Positions 8,861 to 18,155 of a DNA stretch of 29,750 bases are shown here, in pieces. The position numbers were made by a program, and so were the translations under genes. The DNA comes from a virus. The stretch's first letter is position 1; each line of letters begins with the position of its first letter. Below the pieces are notes generated by a model that made no database searches, was not told the DNA's origin, and saw nothing but the letters and a program-made list of their open reading frames with translations. The stretch is taken from the IMG/VR virus record IMGVR_UViG_3300044655_000282, positions 1 through 29,750 of that record. One strand, 5' to 3'.

Positions 8861-10471
8861 CTAATCATCTAGTTCTCCTTCTTTCTTAGGCTTAGGCTTA
8901 GGCTTAGGCTTAGTTTTTGATGAAGATTGACCCGTTCTTTTTTCTCTTTCCTCATCAGTGTATGTTGAAGAGCTATATAGCTTATCTTGGTCGAATGTTG
9001 AGTCTGACGGTAAATAAGATCCAAACAATGTAAATCCATGGATATCCCTAAATTGATCTTTACCTTGCTTATAAACTAATTGAGCTTCTTTTGGATCAAT
9101 ACCTGCTAAGTATGAAGCTAAATCATCAGCATTCGTAACAGGCTTGAATTTTTCTTTCTGATCTCCTTCATAATTGATATTTCCTCCTGATGCTACATAC
9201 ATTACATTCTTGCCTCCCTTGTTGTCAAAATAGAAGCTGTAGTCTGTAGTGTTCAATGCACCTAAGTTGCCCGTTCTCATGGCATTGTTTGCCTTCTCGT
9301 AATAAGTAACTTGATCTTTATCATCATCACCGCCGCCGCCACCGCTTCCTTTTCCTCCATAATTTGGAGCATATTGAATTGATGGCTCTGCCTGTAGGTC
9401 AACCTTAGTTTTTTGGTCTAGGCTATTACGTGTTTGAGTACGCAAGAAATCAGCAGCAACTTTATTCTGCTCCTCAGTGAATTCAGGACGTGGCATACCT
9501 GAGCCATCGTCTTTCATATAGATATACTTCGAGCTGCTCTTAGCCAACTCAGGGTCAAATGTAAACTCATAGAATTCATTCGTGCCCGGTACCTTGTTAA
9601 CTGCGTCAGTTAATAAACCAAGCTGATTGAATGGGTTAGATAACTCAGACTCAATCATATTGTTTTCCCAATCCATATATGTGGTGACCACCTGCTTCTC
9701 TTCGTCAGTCAAGCGCTCTCTTTTTGTCGGGTCAGTAAACTCCTCAATTTTAAGCATTCTATATGCACCCTTAAGCTTGGATACATTAGTAAGCACAACC
9801 TCACCCAAAGATGTAACTTGCTTATCTACCGCTTCTTGGTATTGATATTTGTCAAGCTTTACATTCATGCGATTGCGAAGCTGATTGACGGTAACGTAGT
9901 TGTCAGGATTGTCATCCATAACCATAACCTCTTTGCCATCAGCACCCTTAACTCTTTTCATCTGAGCAATGCTCACCTGACCATTAGTAGGGTTAATGTA
10001 TGCCTTGGTATTTGTAAAGTTACTGAGGCCCTCAGCTTGCTTTGTAAGCCAAATCTCAAACTCTTGAGACTTATCGCCATTGTATCGCTCAACAGCCTCT
10101 TTGTATTTAGTTTGATACTCTTTTGATACCGCAAACAATTGGTTTGTGCTATCATTCAAGTTTTGACGCTGAACAGTATAATCTCTTAAATCCATTCGAC
10201 CACTCTTAAGTAATCTGTCTTGTATCAACCTTTGTTGAGCAGCATCATTGGCAAAGTTTAACGTCCACTCATTAGCACTTTGAAAGTCACCTTGTGGCGC
10301 ATTTGATAATACATCACCAAATTGGCGAGATGCCTCATCAATGGCAGCCTTCTTTTCTTCACGTAATGTTGCCTCAGTTGACAACATTTCAGTGACGTTC
10401 TTACCTACCTCAGCCCAATTTATTTGTGACTCAGCGCTTCTCTCCGCATATTTGTAAAATGTCTTAGCCAT
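8861..10471 (-). CDS. Putative internal (ejected) virion protein, 536 residues
   Basis: The protein starts MAKTFYKYAERSAESQ and is largely hydrophilic and helical. A glycine-rich, acidic linker lies near residue 375 (GGKGSGGGGGDDDKD). The C-terminus is a Lys-Pro tail (KPKPKPKPKK) followed by an acidic end. There is no signal peptide or membrane segment, and I recognise no enzyme motif. It lies three bases after the 276-residue gene and 24 bases before the giant gene, so it belongs to the late virion block, in the place where T7-like and crAss-like phages encode proteins stored in the head and ejected with the DNA. My recollection is that this N-terminus is conserved in Bacteroidota podoviruses. 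The coding call is firm; the cargo role is inferred from position and composition. Confidence 0.9.
   Translation of the reverse strand: MAKTFYKYAERSAESQINWAEVGKNVTEMLSTEATLREEKKAAIDEASRQFGDVLSNAPQGDFQSANEWTLNFANDAAQQRLIQDRLLKSGRMDLRDYTVQRQNLNDSTNQLFAVSKEYQTKYKEAVERYNGDKSQEFEIWLTKQAEGLSNFTNTKAYINPTNGQVSIAQMKRVKGADGKEVMVMDDNPDNYVTVNQLRNRMNVKLDKYQYQEAVDKQVTSLGEVVLTNVSKLKGAYRMLKIEEFTDPTKRERLTDEEKQVVTTYMDWENNMIESELSNPFNQLGLLTDAVNKVPGTNEFYEFTFDPELAKSSSKYIYMKDDGSGMPRPEFTEEQNKVAADFLRTQTRNSLDQKTKVDLQAEPSIQYAPNYGGKGSGGGGGDDDKDQVTYYEKANNAMRTGNLGALNTTDYSFYFDNKGGKNVMYVASGGNINYEGDQKEKFKPVTNADDLASYLAGIDPKEAQLVYKQGKDQFRDIHGFTLFGSYLPSDSTFDQDKLYSSSTYTDEEREKRTGQSSSKTKPKPKPKPKKEGELDD
8885..8913 (-). repeat. Hexanucleotide (CTTAGG) tract coding the Lys-Pro tail
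   Basis: The plus strand carries CTTAGG four times plus a partial fifth copy. On the coding strand each unit reads Pro-Lys, giving the KPKPKPKPK tail of the 536-residue protein. Because the unit is two codons, slippage lengthens or shortens the tail without changing frame. Confidence 0.85.
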
Positions 10472-10474
10472 GTT

Positions 10475-11305
10475 TTAGAATTGGAACGGATTAAATCTGC
10501 TTGCTGAAGCAGCATCATAAAGTTGACCAAATTGCTTGCTTCCAAATATCATTCTATATTGATCAGGAGTTAGCGATTTGACAAATGCCTTATACTCAGG
10601 TTTTGATAATTGGCTAATAGCTTCTAAGTCAAGGTTGGTAAAACCTTCACCTGCGGTACCTAATCCTTCAAAATTGACATTGCCTATTTGCTTCATTTGA
10701 TCAGGTGTTAATTCCATTTTACTAAAAGCAGATTGTTCAGCCTTGGTGTCAACACCATATAAAGGTGCAAATTTAGACGCTTGGCCAATCATGCTAGTCA
10801 CACCTGCTGCAACATTCTTAGCTGCTTGCGCAGCACGCTCGTCATACATTGCTGATGCAGCTTGTGCACCCTCAACCTCATCCAAGTAAAGTTGTGTCTT
10901 GATATCTTTAAGTCTTGAGTCTTCAGCAGCTGACAACTTGTCAAGGTCAGCCATCTCTTTGCCCATACGTGTTTGAATGTCACGATTTAAGTTCTGTTGA
11001 TTAGCTTGAATACGCCCTGCCATTGCAGCAGCGCCTCTCTCACTTTCTCTTCCCGCCTCAATAAGTTGGGCGCCTGTAGACAATGCTGCCTCACGCTCAA
11101 GATCATATGGCTTCATTTGGATGTTCAATGCATCATAAACATTAACATCAAGGAATTTTCTTGCCTCAGCCATGGCTTTTTCAGCCTCAGCGTCAGCTTC
11201 TTTCTGAAGTCTTTTAGACTTTATTAAGTCAGAAACTTGAAATCCTGTTGTTAAAGCAGTTGAGGCTATACCACCTATAGCTGCTATTGCTGCAAATCCT
11301 ATCAT
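10475..11305 (-). CDS. Putative internal virion / ejection protein with a hydrophobic N-terminus, 276 residues
   Basis: The N-terminus (MIGFAAIAAIGGIASTALTT, about residues 1-23) is an Ala/Ile/Gly-rich hydrophobic stretch that could insert in a membrane. Residues about 30-170 are Ala/Glu/Lys/Gln-rich and predicted helical, with a segment around MKPYDLEREAALSTGAQL. The C-terminal third is more soluble and ends SRFNPFQF. This plan recalls T7 gp14-like inner-core proteins and crAss-like cargo proteins of similar size, which help form a conduit through the cell envelope. Family membership is inference. A TAnnTTTG promoter core lies 21 bases upstream, so the gene probably opens its own transcript together with the two genes after it. 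Confidence 0.88.
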   Translation of the reverse strand: MIGFAAIAAIGGIASTALTTGFQVSDLIKSKRLQKEADAEAEKAMAEARKFLDVNVYDALNIQMKPYDLEREAALSTGAQLIEAGRESERGAAAMAGRIQANQQNLNRDIQTRMGKEMADLDKLSAAEDSRLKDIKTQLYLDEVEGAQAASAMYDERAAQAAKNVAAGVTSMIGQASKFAPLYGVDTKAEQSAFSKMELTPDQMKQIGNVNFEGLGTAGEGFTNLDLEAISQLSKPEYKAFVKSLTPDQYRMIFGSKQFGQLYDAASASRFNPFQF

Positions 11306-11325
11306 ATTTTATAAATATATTAATA

Positions 11326-11333
11326 CAAAGATA
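11326..11333 (-). promoter_or_regulatory. Bacteroidota-type -7 box (TATCTTTG) before the ejection-protein genes
   Basis: The 34-base gap between the 267- and 276-residue genes contains TATCTTTG on the minus strand, a full match to TAnnTTTG. The expected start point near 11323 would leave a leader of about 18 bases before the ATG at 11305. No TTTG box is visible 19-21 bases upstream. The ten-base string CTTATCTTTG is identical to that before the giant gene. Confidence 0.55.
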
Positions 11334-11339
11334 AGTTTT

Positions 11340-12143
11340 TTAAGGGAAACTCTTCATAACCTCTGACTGCACGGCAAAAAGCTCAATTTTTGACGTATTG
11401 TCATTCTCTAAAGTGAACAAGCAGTAATGCCCAAGTACACCATGTGACTCAGCAACTGAGTTTTTGATGTAGAAGAAATATGCATTTTGAACAGGAGGAA
11501 CGGAGCCACCCGTAACAGTGGTGTCAACCTCAAAGTAGTTGTCACCTGCAGGATAGTTCTGTACAATATTGGTAATCTCTCCACATAATACAGGAGCCGA
11601 AAATGAAGGTGGAAGCGCATAGTATAAGTAGTCACCCACACTTGCAATACTTCCAATGGCAATCAATGGAGATATTGAGAACTGAATCTCAGTAGCTGCC
11701 GCAGGACCTGTTACCACAACACTTCTTCCAACACCATTAAGTGATCGAAGTGCATACTCATCAGCCTGCGCAGGTATGTTGCCTGAGTTTCTAATAAACG
11801 CAAAAAACACCTGTTCTTTTTTCTCAAACCAATCCTTATCAATAAATCCACTGTTCTGAATGTCAGTCTCAATTGGAATGGCCTCCCAAGAATCATCTCC
11901 CTGAAGCGCAAGCGTTTTAAACAACTTGTTGTCCAATGGAGCTTCATTGAATACACTTTTCATTATTGACGTGTACTGCTGACCATAGAAGTTATTTCTT
12001 ATAGCATTTACATTATGGCGATATAGATTACCGCCTTTAAATGTGTAGAAGTAGTTATTCATTCCAATCATCCAATCAGGAATGTAGGAATAAAATGATG
12101 GCCAACCTCCTGAATTATCGCTGTATGTTAGTGTATATTCCAT
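11340..12143 (-). CDS. Nozzle/muzzle C-terminal-like tail protein, 267 residues
   Basis: The N-terminal half contains SGGWPSFYSYIPDWMIGMNN, then YFYTFKGGNLYRHN and RNNFYGQQY, followed by FKTLALQGDDSWEAIPIETD. From memory, this GW-SF-sY-P to FYTFKxGxLYxH to NNFYG series normally forms the C-terminal part of the large nozzle (tail tubular B/muzzle-like) protein of Bacteroidota podoviruses. Here it stands as its own gene, one base after the cysteine-rich 435-residue gene and 1.3 kb past the end of the large nozzle gene. The remainder is beta-rich with no membrane segment. It probably folds onto or next to the nozzle at the tail tip. No Shine-Dalgarno sequence precedes the ATG, and coupling to the previous stop is likely. 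Confidence 0.88.
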   Translation of the reverse strand: MEYTLTYSDNSGGWPSFYSYIPDWMIGMNNYFYTFKGGNLYRHNVNAIRNNFYGQQYTSIMKSVFNEAPLDNKLFKTLALQGDDSWEAIPIETDIQNSGFIDKDWFEKKEQVFFAFIRNSGNIPAQADEYALRSLNGVGRSVVVTGPAAATEIQFSISPLIAIGSIASVGDYLYYALPPSFSAPVLCGEITNIVQNYPAGDNYFEVDTTVTGGSVPPVQNAYFFYIKNSVAESHGVLGHYCLFTLENDNTSKIELFAVQSEVMKSFP

Positions 12144-12144
12144 A

Positions 12145-13452
12145 TTATGAAGGGCAATTACAATCGTTAATTTGAACAGTTACTCCGCTTGGACTAGTAT
12201 TAATTGTTATACTCTCTGATCTAGCACAAATGTACTGAATTGTATATGCAGGGATAGTAAATGAAGTTGTTGATCCCGCACAATTAATATATACTCCACT
12301 ATGACTAGATGATGTCATATTATTGACAATGTAATAAGAACAAATATCTGAGCATGACTCATATATAGATATGGCATCAATAGTCAAAACAGGAACTCCA
12401 CTTGTCTGAGATATTACTGTAAATGCACATCCTGAGTATGCAACCTCATCAACAGTTACAATATCTCCTATCGCTACTGCAATATTTGCTATTGCTATAA
12501 AATCTTCTCCTGTTGCACATCTTCTTATGATATATTTTTTGAATTCGCATTCACCCATTTGGATGATGACGCCATTTTGTGCTAAAAACCAATCATATGA
12601 CCCCGGCAACATAGTAGGAGCATAATAGTATCCATCACCAACAACTGACTCTCCGTAAGGGTCTATGAATACCCAATCGTATAGACCAAGTGTTGTGCCA
12701 TTACCATTAACAGGATAATTATAGTATGTCAAATTATCATTTAAATCACAAACAGAGTCTGCTGTTATTGCGACTTGACTAGTTTGAGTAGGGAATAGTG
12801 TTGTTGGGCAAGATACAACAAGGCCAAATTGGGCACCACATGGTGCTTCAATAGTTACTTCTAATGATGAAGGATTTAAATTAACCTTTGGTATTACCAT
12901 TATGCATAAACCCGGAGGATTTACCGTTAGGTTTGTTTGAGATGGCAATACACTTACAATTGATGTTGTGCCATTATAATCATAACCACCACCTGTCCAA
13001 ATATTGTTATCGAGTATAAATGATGATGTTGTAATACCGCAATCATTATCTTCATCTCCCATATACACAGGAAGACCTGCAGGTGCAGTCATATATCCAT
13101 ACAATGGAGAGCTAAAGCTATTGTAAGTAATTCCATCATAGACCGCTTTGAATCCATTTGGGAAAACCATTGGTTCAAAACTAATAATAACAGCTCCAAT
13201 ATCTCCCGGGTCATTACCTAAATCAACAGTAGCTTTAAATACACCTGTATCATTTTTTAATAATGTAAAGTCTGAATCGCAAACTTCGCCACATGAAGGA
13301 CAAAACTTTGCAGGGCCTAATACACATGATGTCTGAACGCGTGTGATTGACCCATCAGAATAAACACCATTGGGAGCGCATGTTGTTAGCGCTGCATTTG
13401 TATATACTGCTGTAGCTTGCGCTAATGTGGGGGCATCTAAATAGTATGGCAT
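12145..13452 (-). CDS. Cysteine-rich tail-associated protein, 435 residues
   Basis: The start MPYYLDAPTLAQATAVYTNA resembles a 'YLDxPTLxxAT-VYT' module I associate with Bacteroidota phage surface proteins. It is followed by a cysteine cluster (VLGPAKFCPSCGEVC, about residues 45-60). The middle is beta-rich and Thr/Asn/Gly-rich. The last 67 residues (369-435) form a five-cysteine module that aligns without gaps with the C-terminus of the adjacent 1563-residue protein. Position between the two nozzle-like pieces suggests an accessory of the tail tip, perhaps a receptor-contacting or disulfide-stabilised part. The exact function is not recognised. Spacing is 10 bases from the gene before and 1 base to the gene after. 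Confidence 0.9.
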   Translation of the reverse strand: MPYYLDAPTLAQATAVYTNAALTTCAPNGVYSDGSITRVQTSCVLGPAKFCPSCGEVCDSDFTLLKNDTGVFKATVDLGNDPGDIGAVIISFEPMVFPNGFKAVYDGITYNSFSSPLYGYMTAPAGLPVYMGDEDNDCGITTSSFILDNNIWTGGGYDYNGTTSIVSVLPSQTNLTVNPPGLCIMVIPKVNLNPSSLEVTIEAPCGAQFGLVVSCPTTLFPTQTSQVAITADSVCDLNDNLTYYNYPVNGNGTTLGLYDWVFIDPYGESVVGDGYYYAPTMLPGSYDWFLAQNGVIIQMGECEFKKYIIRRCATGEDFIAIANIAVAIGDIVTVDEVAYSGCAFTVISQTSGVPVLTIDAISIYESCSDICSYYIVNNMTSSSHSGVYINCAGSTTSFTIPAYTIQYICARSESITINTSPSGVTVQINDCNCPS

Positions 13453-13462
13453 ATTAATTAAT

Positions 13463-16400
13463 TTAACTTCTACATCCGCATTCCTGCGTAATTGTTATGT
13501 ATACTGCTCCTGATCTAACAATTGGTGGGTCTGATGCTTTTCCACATATAATTTGAGTTTGATTTCTAAGAATTGTTGCTGTTCGTGCAACTCCAGCACA
13601 ATCAACATAACTTACTGTAGCTGTAACTGAACCTACATTCTGAAGAGACCACTCACGACATAGGTCTGTACATGGGTCGCATGTGCAGCATACATAATTC
13701 ACGTCAAGTGGGTCTGATGAGAAACATAAATCAACAACTCCTGTGTTACGCAAATCCCAAATTAAATACAAGTAATCTCCTGTTGTTCCCGCAGGGACAT
13801 CAGAATAGTAGTATATACCACTTCCTGCCGTAGTGCCTACTGAAGAGGCTGCCAACAAGTTATTGATGCCAATTGTATTGTTATTGTATACGGTATTTGT
13901 TCTAAGATATCTAAACTTATTTTGAGATGGATTAAAGTCAAAGTTTGTTGGGAATGCTTTATTTGTGGCTATTCTCACAGTACTGCCATTCGTTGGTATA
14001 CTTGCTGAACCTTGGAATCCTGACACTGAGTTAAATCTAGATACCACAGGGTTTACGCCTGTAGCAAATGTAACAGGTGTATTTTGAAGAGACCCAACAA
14101 ATGCTCCATCAGTGTATCTCCATTGAGCATAAATGCTTTGACCCGCCTGATAGTTTGAAGTTAATACCACCTCAACTACATTAAGTGTATTTGCAGTAGG
14201 GCAATTTACGGTAATCTCAATGACAACAGCACCTGTTGTTTCAATAGCCATGTTGACTACATCTGCAATGTTGCTGTCTTTATCAATCGTTAATGTTCCA
14301 CTCAATGAGGTGAATCCTGTGGTATAAGAAGTTCCATTGTATTCTGCGGAAATTTCAAATTCTACATCAGGATCTATTGATGTTACATTGTATTCAATCT
14401 CAACGTCTCCAACAGTCTGACCTACATTTACGCAGTACTCAAAAGCTGTTTTGCTTTCTGTAAAAATAAACTCTTGAGTTAATCCACAAGAGATACACTC
14501 ATCAACAGTTGGCACATTTATATTATTAGAGCTAAGCACATATTCTTTTGAATACGGATCATATGCTCCTAATTTCTGTGTGTTAAAATCAGTTGTAAAT
14601 AAATCACGGAACCAAGTGCTCATACCTGAATCTGAGATGACTTGCAATTGGCTTAGTCCTGTCTCTGAATCTTTTAGGTTGATTACCGCTCCGCGCTTCA
14701 CATCAGTAAAGTATCTGTCTTCACCCCACTGAATATAACTCTCAGGGTTAAATGAGATACCATACTTCTCTACGCGAGCAACTTGAGTGCCCAATACCTC
14801 AGGTACAGATGTCAATGCACCTCCACCACCTGCATCAGATAACAAGTTTTTATCAGCAAGAACATATGAGATTTTGTCCTCTTGCAATACAAGTACGTCA
14901 GTCTGACGGGCATCCATAATATAGATAGGCCCAAAGGAGCGCTCTAACTGCTTAAAGTTTAGTAAGCCAAGGTTGAATTCATTCAACTTGTTTACGTTGC
15001 TCTCGTTGTTGTAAATACCACTGTACGTGATGTCAGCGTATCTTCTGACTTCTCTGTAATCTTCAGCCGAGATTGAAGTAACTCTGTTACCAAGTGTAAT
15101 GTAATTACCAATGATTGAGTCACGAATTTTATAGCTTTCAGCGCCGTTACCAAATGCATAACAGTTAAAGAAACCTGTGTCAATAACAGCCGGTGAACCT
15201 GTACCAAAGTTTTGATTCATTACGTTACCTTGGTGCTGACCAAGTGAGTCAATCGAAAATGATAACTCATTCTCAAAGAATACATCAGGTAAAGTATCAG
15301 ATGGCTCAGTTTCAAATATAAAAGTTGTATCGGATCTGAAAACTTCAAACTCAGCCTCAACGGTAGATTTCTTAAATCCACAATCACCTGTTCCTGATAT
15401 GTATAATGATAATTTATTTGTCGTTGTATCTCTAAAGAATTGATAATAATTTATACATATAGTCGGATCAGGGAATCCCGGTGGCAAAGTCTGACCTGTA
15501 AATGTTGGACCCGACAAAAGAGTTGATACAAATGTATTTTGTATAGGGCAATTTGTAGCAGGGTTATTGTCAGGACCTACCCATGAATAACCATCATTTA
15601 ATTGCGTTCCAATATCGTCACTTATAAACCACTGATACATATTGGTGTAGTCACCTTGAGAAACAAATTGTTTTTCTAATGTATAGATACGAGATTCGCA
15701 GTTCTCATCAGTGTCACCATCTTTTCCTCTTTTGAAGTTTAATTTCATTTTAATTATACTTCCTTGAGGCACATCGTAGTCTATGTAGAAACCTGCTGCT
15801 GCAGGGTCCTCAATATTCATTGGATATCCAATACTAGGATAATAAGTTCTTGTTCCTCCTAATACAGAGTCACTTATAAGTCCTGCTGATATGTAAGAAT
15901 TTTCCTTAAATACTATGCTGAAGTCATTGGCCTTTATCTTCATGTAGACACCTGCCGGTACAGGTATGTCTGTAGAAGGTGACGATGGACTAGGTATTTG
16001 TATAAAGTCAGCAGGTTGCGCTTCTTTCTCCAATACAGTGGCATAAGCACAATTGTCAAGAGCTCCTGAGCTATCTGCTTTTACAATTAATCTACTTCCA
16101 ACCTCAACTTTTCTAGCATTTTCTCCTTCTAACAAGAAGTATGCATTTGCTGTTTCAGGATCTAAAAAGAATATGTTTGTGTATATACTCTCATAATTAT
16201 CTCTATCAGCCTTGATGACAAACTTGTACCTAGTAGCCCAATAAGGCGCTACTTGCGCAACAGGTATTGTCACAAATATTTTATTTTTTGTGACTGAATT
16301 TCCACATGGTACATGCTCAGTATTATACTGACTAACTAATGTGGTAGTAGAACGATTAAAGTCGTCCATATACACGATACCAATCTCATAGTCACGGTTG

Positions 16401-18154
16401 CTGTGCAAACTTTGGTTTTGAGAAATTGTCTGAAATACAGCTTCAGCTGATACTATCTGCATATATTCATACGCAGTATAAGTAGGTGTTGTTAAGTTGT
16501 CTACATAGGCAACCGCAGGGAATTGGATATATAAAACATCACTTCCAAAAACTGCTCCTGCAGCTATCAGTTGGTTTGCACTGTTGATACCACTCTGATA
16601 TTTGGTATAAATATTTAAATTCTGCGCCATGGCACAGTTAAATGCATCAGATAAAGTTACACCTGTACATGCATTTGCCATTGTCTGAACATTTGCCAAT
16701 GTACCAATTGCATTTTGAAATGATGCACTTGACACCATATCAAAAACACTAGCAAAATCATTTGGCAAATAATATGTAAATGATATGTCTACATTATTGT
16801 TTGTTTGAACAGGATATGGTGTAGACCCGCTAAATGAACTATGGTTTAAAGAAAAATCAATGTTAATTGCTGAGCCTGCTGTTAAATTAACACCTGCTAA
16901 ATCAAGCTCAAATAATGCGCTAGGAACAGTTACTGATCCATTTATGGTGTAGTTTCCATTCGAAGTAGCATAATCTAAATCTGTAGAACCTATGTCTTGA
17001 GATTGAAGATTAGTAACATATTCAAATTTAACAGGATATCCATTCTTATCAATTAGGTCGTAACCATCCAAGTAGTTCCCGTACATTATACGGTTCCCCA
17101 TAATTGTTTGGGCTTTAGCCAAAAGAGGAACATTGTCATACAACCTAAGTATCTCAGACTCAGGAAGAACTGTAAATATCTTGCTGTTCGTGAAGTTATA
17201 TGTATAGTCAGTGTTGTCTAATAAACCAAGAATTGATTTGTCTAACTTCTCAATAACTCTAATGACATTGCTCTCCATTTCCTTGAAGAGAAGGTCAATG
17301 CCAACAACCAATGGGCCACCTGCATTATAGGTAATAATGACGCTGTTAAATGAATTAATCATTCCATTGTTTAGGTAGCTGTCATCACTAAAATCAAAGT
17401 TCTCAGGAATGAACGCCGGCTCAGTAAACTGCGATATTGCAGAGTACTGATTGTCAGCATATCTATAGCGATAAGCAAAGCAAATGAATCGCTCACTTAA
17501 AAAGTTCTCTTGACCCGGTACATTTGTCATCTGAATCTCAGGAGACTCAACAGGTGGTTTTTTAATTACCTGAAGTCTTTCAAACAGAATCTCAGGAAAT
17601 GAAGCCGCAAGAGATGGTATGTAGTAGTCAATATTTGTAGCAGAAGGGTTTGGATAGTTCTCCTTTACATTAATGAATCTAGGAGGATTGTAGTCATCCG
17701 TCCAAAATAACAAGTCATCAATCTTATTGATACCTGTAATGACATATGTAGGGTTGAAATTTAAAGTGGTATTGACACCATCGCCATCGTCAACACTAAT
17801 AACGTGATACGTAAGTATGCTTGTAAGTACGTTAAATGACACAATAAGGTCAAGCTTACCCGTAGCTCCAACAGGAAAATTTGAATCATGTACAAACCAA
17901 TATATAGTCTCATTGGCACCATCCTCAAATGCACCAATTGTACGAGCATCATCACTAAGAGGAGTGCCATCAATGTAGATCAAATTGGTAAACTTTACAT
18001 TACCTTTTGTATTCTCAATTGCGCCTATGCTTTTCTGCTCAGTAGAGCCCATGCGCACGTTAAGTGCATCAATATATTGGCCATCAGGTATAAGTCGTTC
18101 ATCAACGACCTTATTCATTACACCCTTGTTGAAATTTCTAGTAAGTTCTGCCAT
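13463..18154 (-). CDS. Large tail nozzle/muzzle-like protein, 1563 residues
   Basis: The N-terminus (FNKGVMNKVVDERLIPDGQY, then IDALNVRMGS) fits the opening seen in T7 gp12-like nozzle proteins and their larger Bacteroidota relatives. The body is beta-rich, as in a propeller plus accessory domains. Residues about 1120-1210 hold the family-like series ESYIQWGEDRYFTD, KRGAVINL, GMSTWFRDLF and LGAYDPYSKEYVLSS. Beyond this comes a beta-rich extension and a cysteine-rich end (about 1486-1563, including CCTCDPCTDLC). T7 gp12 is about 790 residues, so this is about twice that size, as I recall for crAss-like muzzle proteins. It follows the ring-like proteins, as expected for the distal tail. The usual C-terminal GW-SF segment is missing here and appears in the 267-residue gene instead. 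Confidence 0.92.
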   Translation of the reverse strand: MAELTRNFNKGVMNKVVDERLIPDGQYIDALNVRMGSTEQKSIGAIENTKGNVKFTNLIYIDGTPLSDDARTIGAFEDGANETIYWFVHDSNFPVGATGKLDLIVSFNVLTSILTYHVISVDDGDGVNTTLNFNPTYVITGINKIDDLLFWTDDYNPPRFINVKENYPNPSATNIDYYIPSLAASFPEILFERLQVIKKPPVESPEIQMTNVPGQENFLSERFICFAYRYRYADNQYSAISQFTEPAFIPENFDFSDDSYLNNGMINSFNSVIITYNAGGPLVVGIDLLFKEMESNVIRVIEKLDKSILGLLDNTDYTYNFTNSKIFTVLPESEILRLYDNVPLLAKAQTIMGNRIMYGNYLDGYDLIDKNGYPVKFEYVTNLQSQDIGSTDLDYATSNGNYTINGSVTVPSALFELDLAGVNLTAGSAINIDFSLNHSSFSGSTPYPVQTNNNVDISFTYYLPNDFASVFDMVSSASFQNAIGTLANVQTMANACTGVTLSDAFNCAMAQNLNIYTKYQSGINSANQLIAAGAVFGSDVLYIQFPAVAYVDNLTTPTYTAYEYMQIVSAEAVFQTISQNQSLHSNRDYEIGIVYMDDFNRSTTTLVSQYNTEHVPCGNSVTKNKIFVTIPVAQVAPYWATRYKFVIKADRDNYESIYTNIFFLDPETANAYFLLEGENARKVEVGSRLIVKADSSGALDNCAYATVLEKEAQPADFIQIPSPSSPSTDIPVPAGVYMKIKANDFSIVFKENSYISAGLISDSVLGGTRTYYPSIGYPMNIEDPAAAGFYIDYDVPQGSIIKMKLNFKRGKDGDTDENCESRIYTLEKQFVSQGDYTNMYQWFISDDIGTQLNDGYSWVGPDNNPATNCPIQNTFVSTLLSGPTFTGQTLPPGFPDPTICINYYQFFRDTTTNKLSLYISGTGDCGFKKSTVEAEFEVFRSDTTFIFETEPSDTLPDVFFENELSFSIDSLGQHQGNVMNQNFGTGSPAVIDTGFFNCYAFGNGAESYKIRDSIIGNYITLGNRVTSISAEDYREVRRYADITYSGIYNNESNVNKLNEFNLGLLNFKQLERSFGPIYIMDARQTDVLVLQEDKISYVLADKNLLSDAGGGGALTSVPEVLGTQVARVEKYGISFNPESYIQWGEDRYFTDVKRGAVINLKDSETGLSQLQVISDSGMSTWFRDLFTTDFNTQKLGAYDPYSKEYVLSSNNINVPTVDECISCGLTQEFIFTESKTAFEYCVNVGQTVGDVEIEYNVTSIDPDVEFEISAEYNGTSYTTGFTSLSGTLTIDKDSNIADVVNMAIETTGAVVIEITVNCPTANTLNVVEVVLTSNYQAGQSIYAQWRYTDGAFVGSLQNTPVTFATGVNPVVSRFNSVSGFQGSASIPTNGSTVRIATNKAFPTNFDFNPSQNKFRYLRTNTVYNNNTIGINNLLAASSVGTTAGSGIYYYSDVPAGTTGDYLYLIWDLRNTGVVDLCFSSDPLDVNYVCCTCDPCTDLCREWSLQNVGSVTATVSYVDCAGVARTATILRNQTQIICGKASDPPIVRSGAVYITITQECGCRS

Positions 18155-18155
18155 A

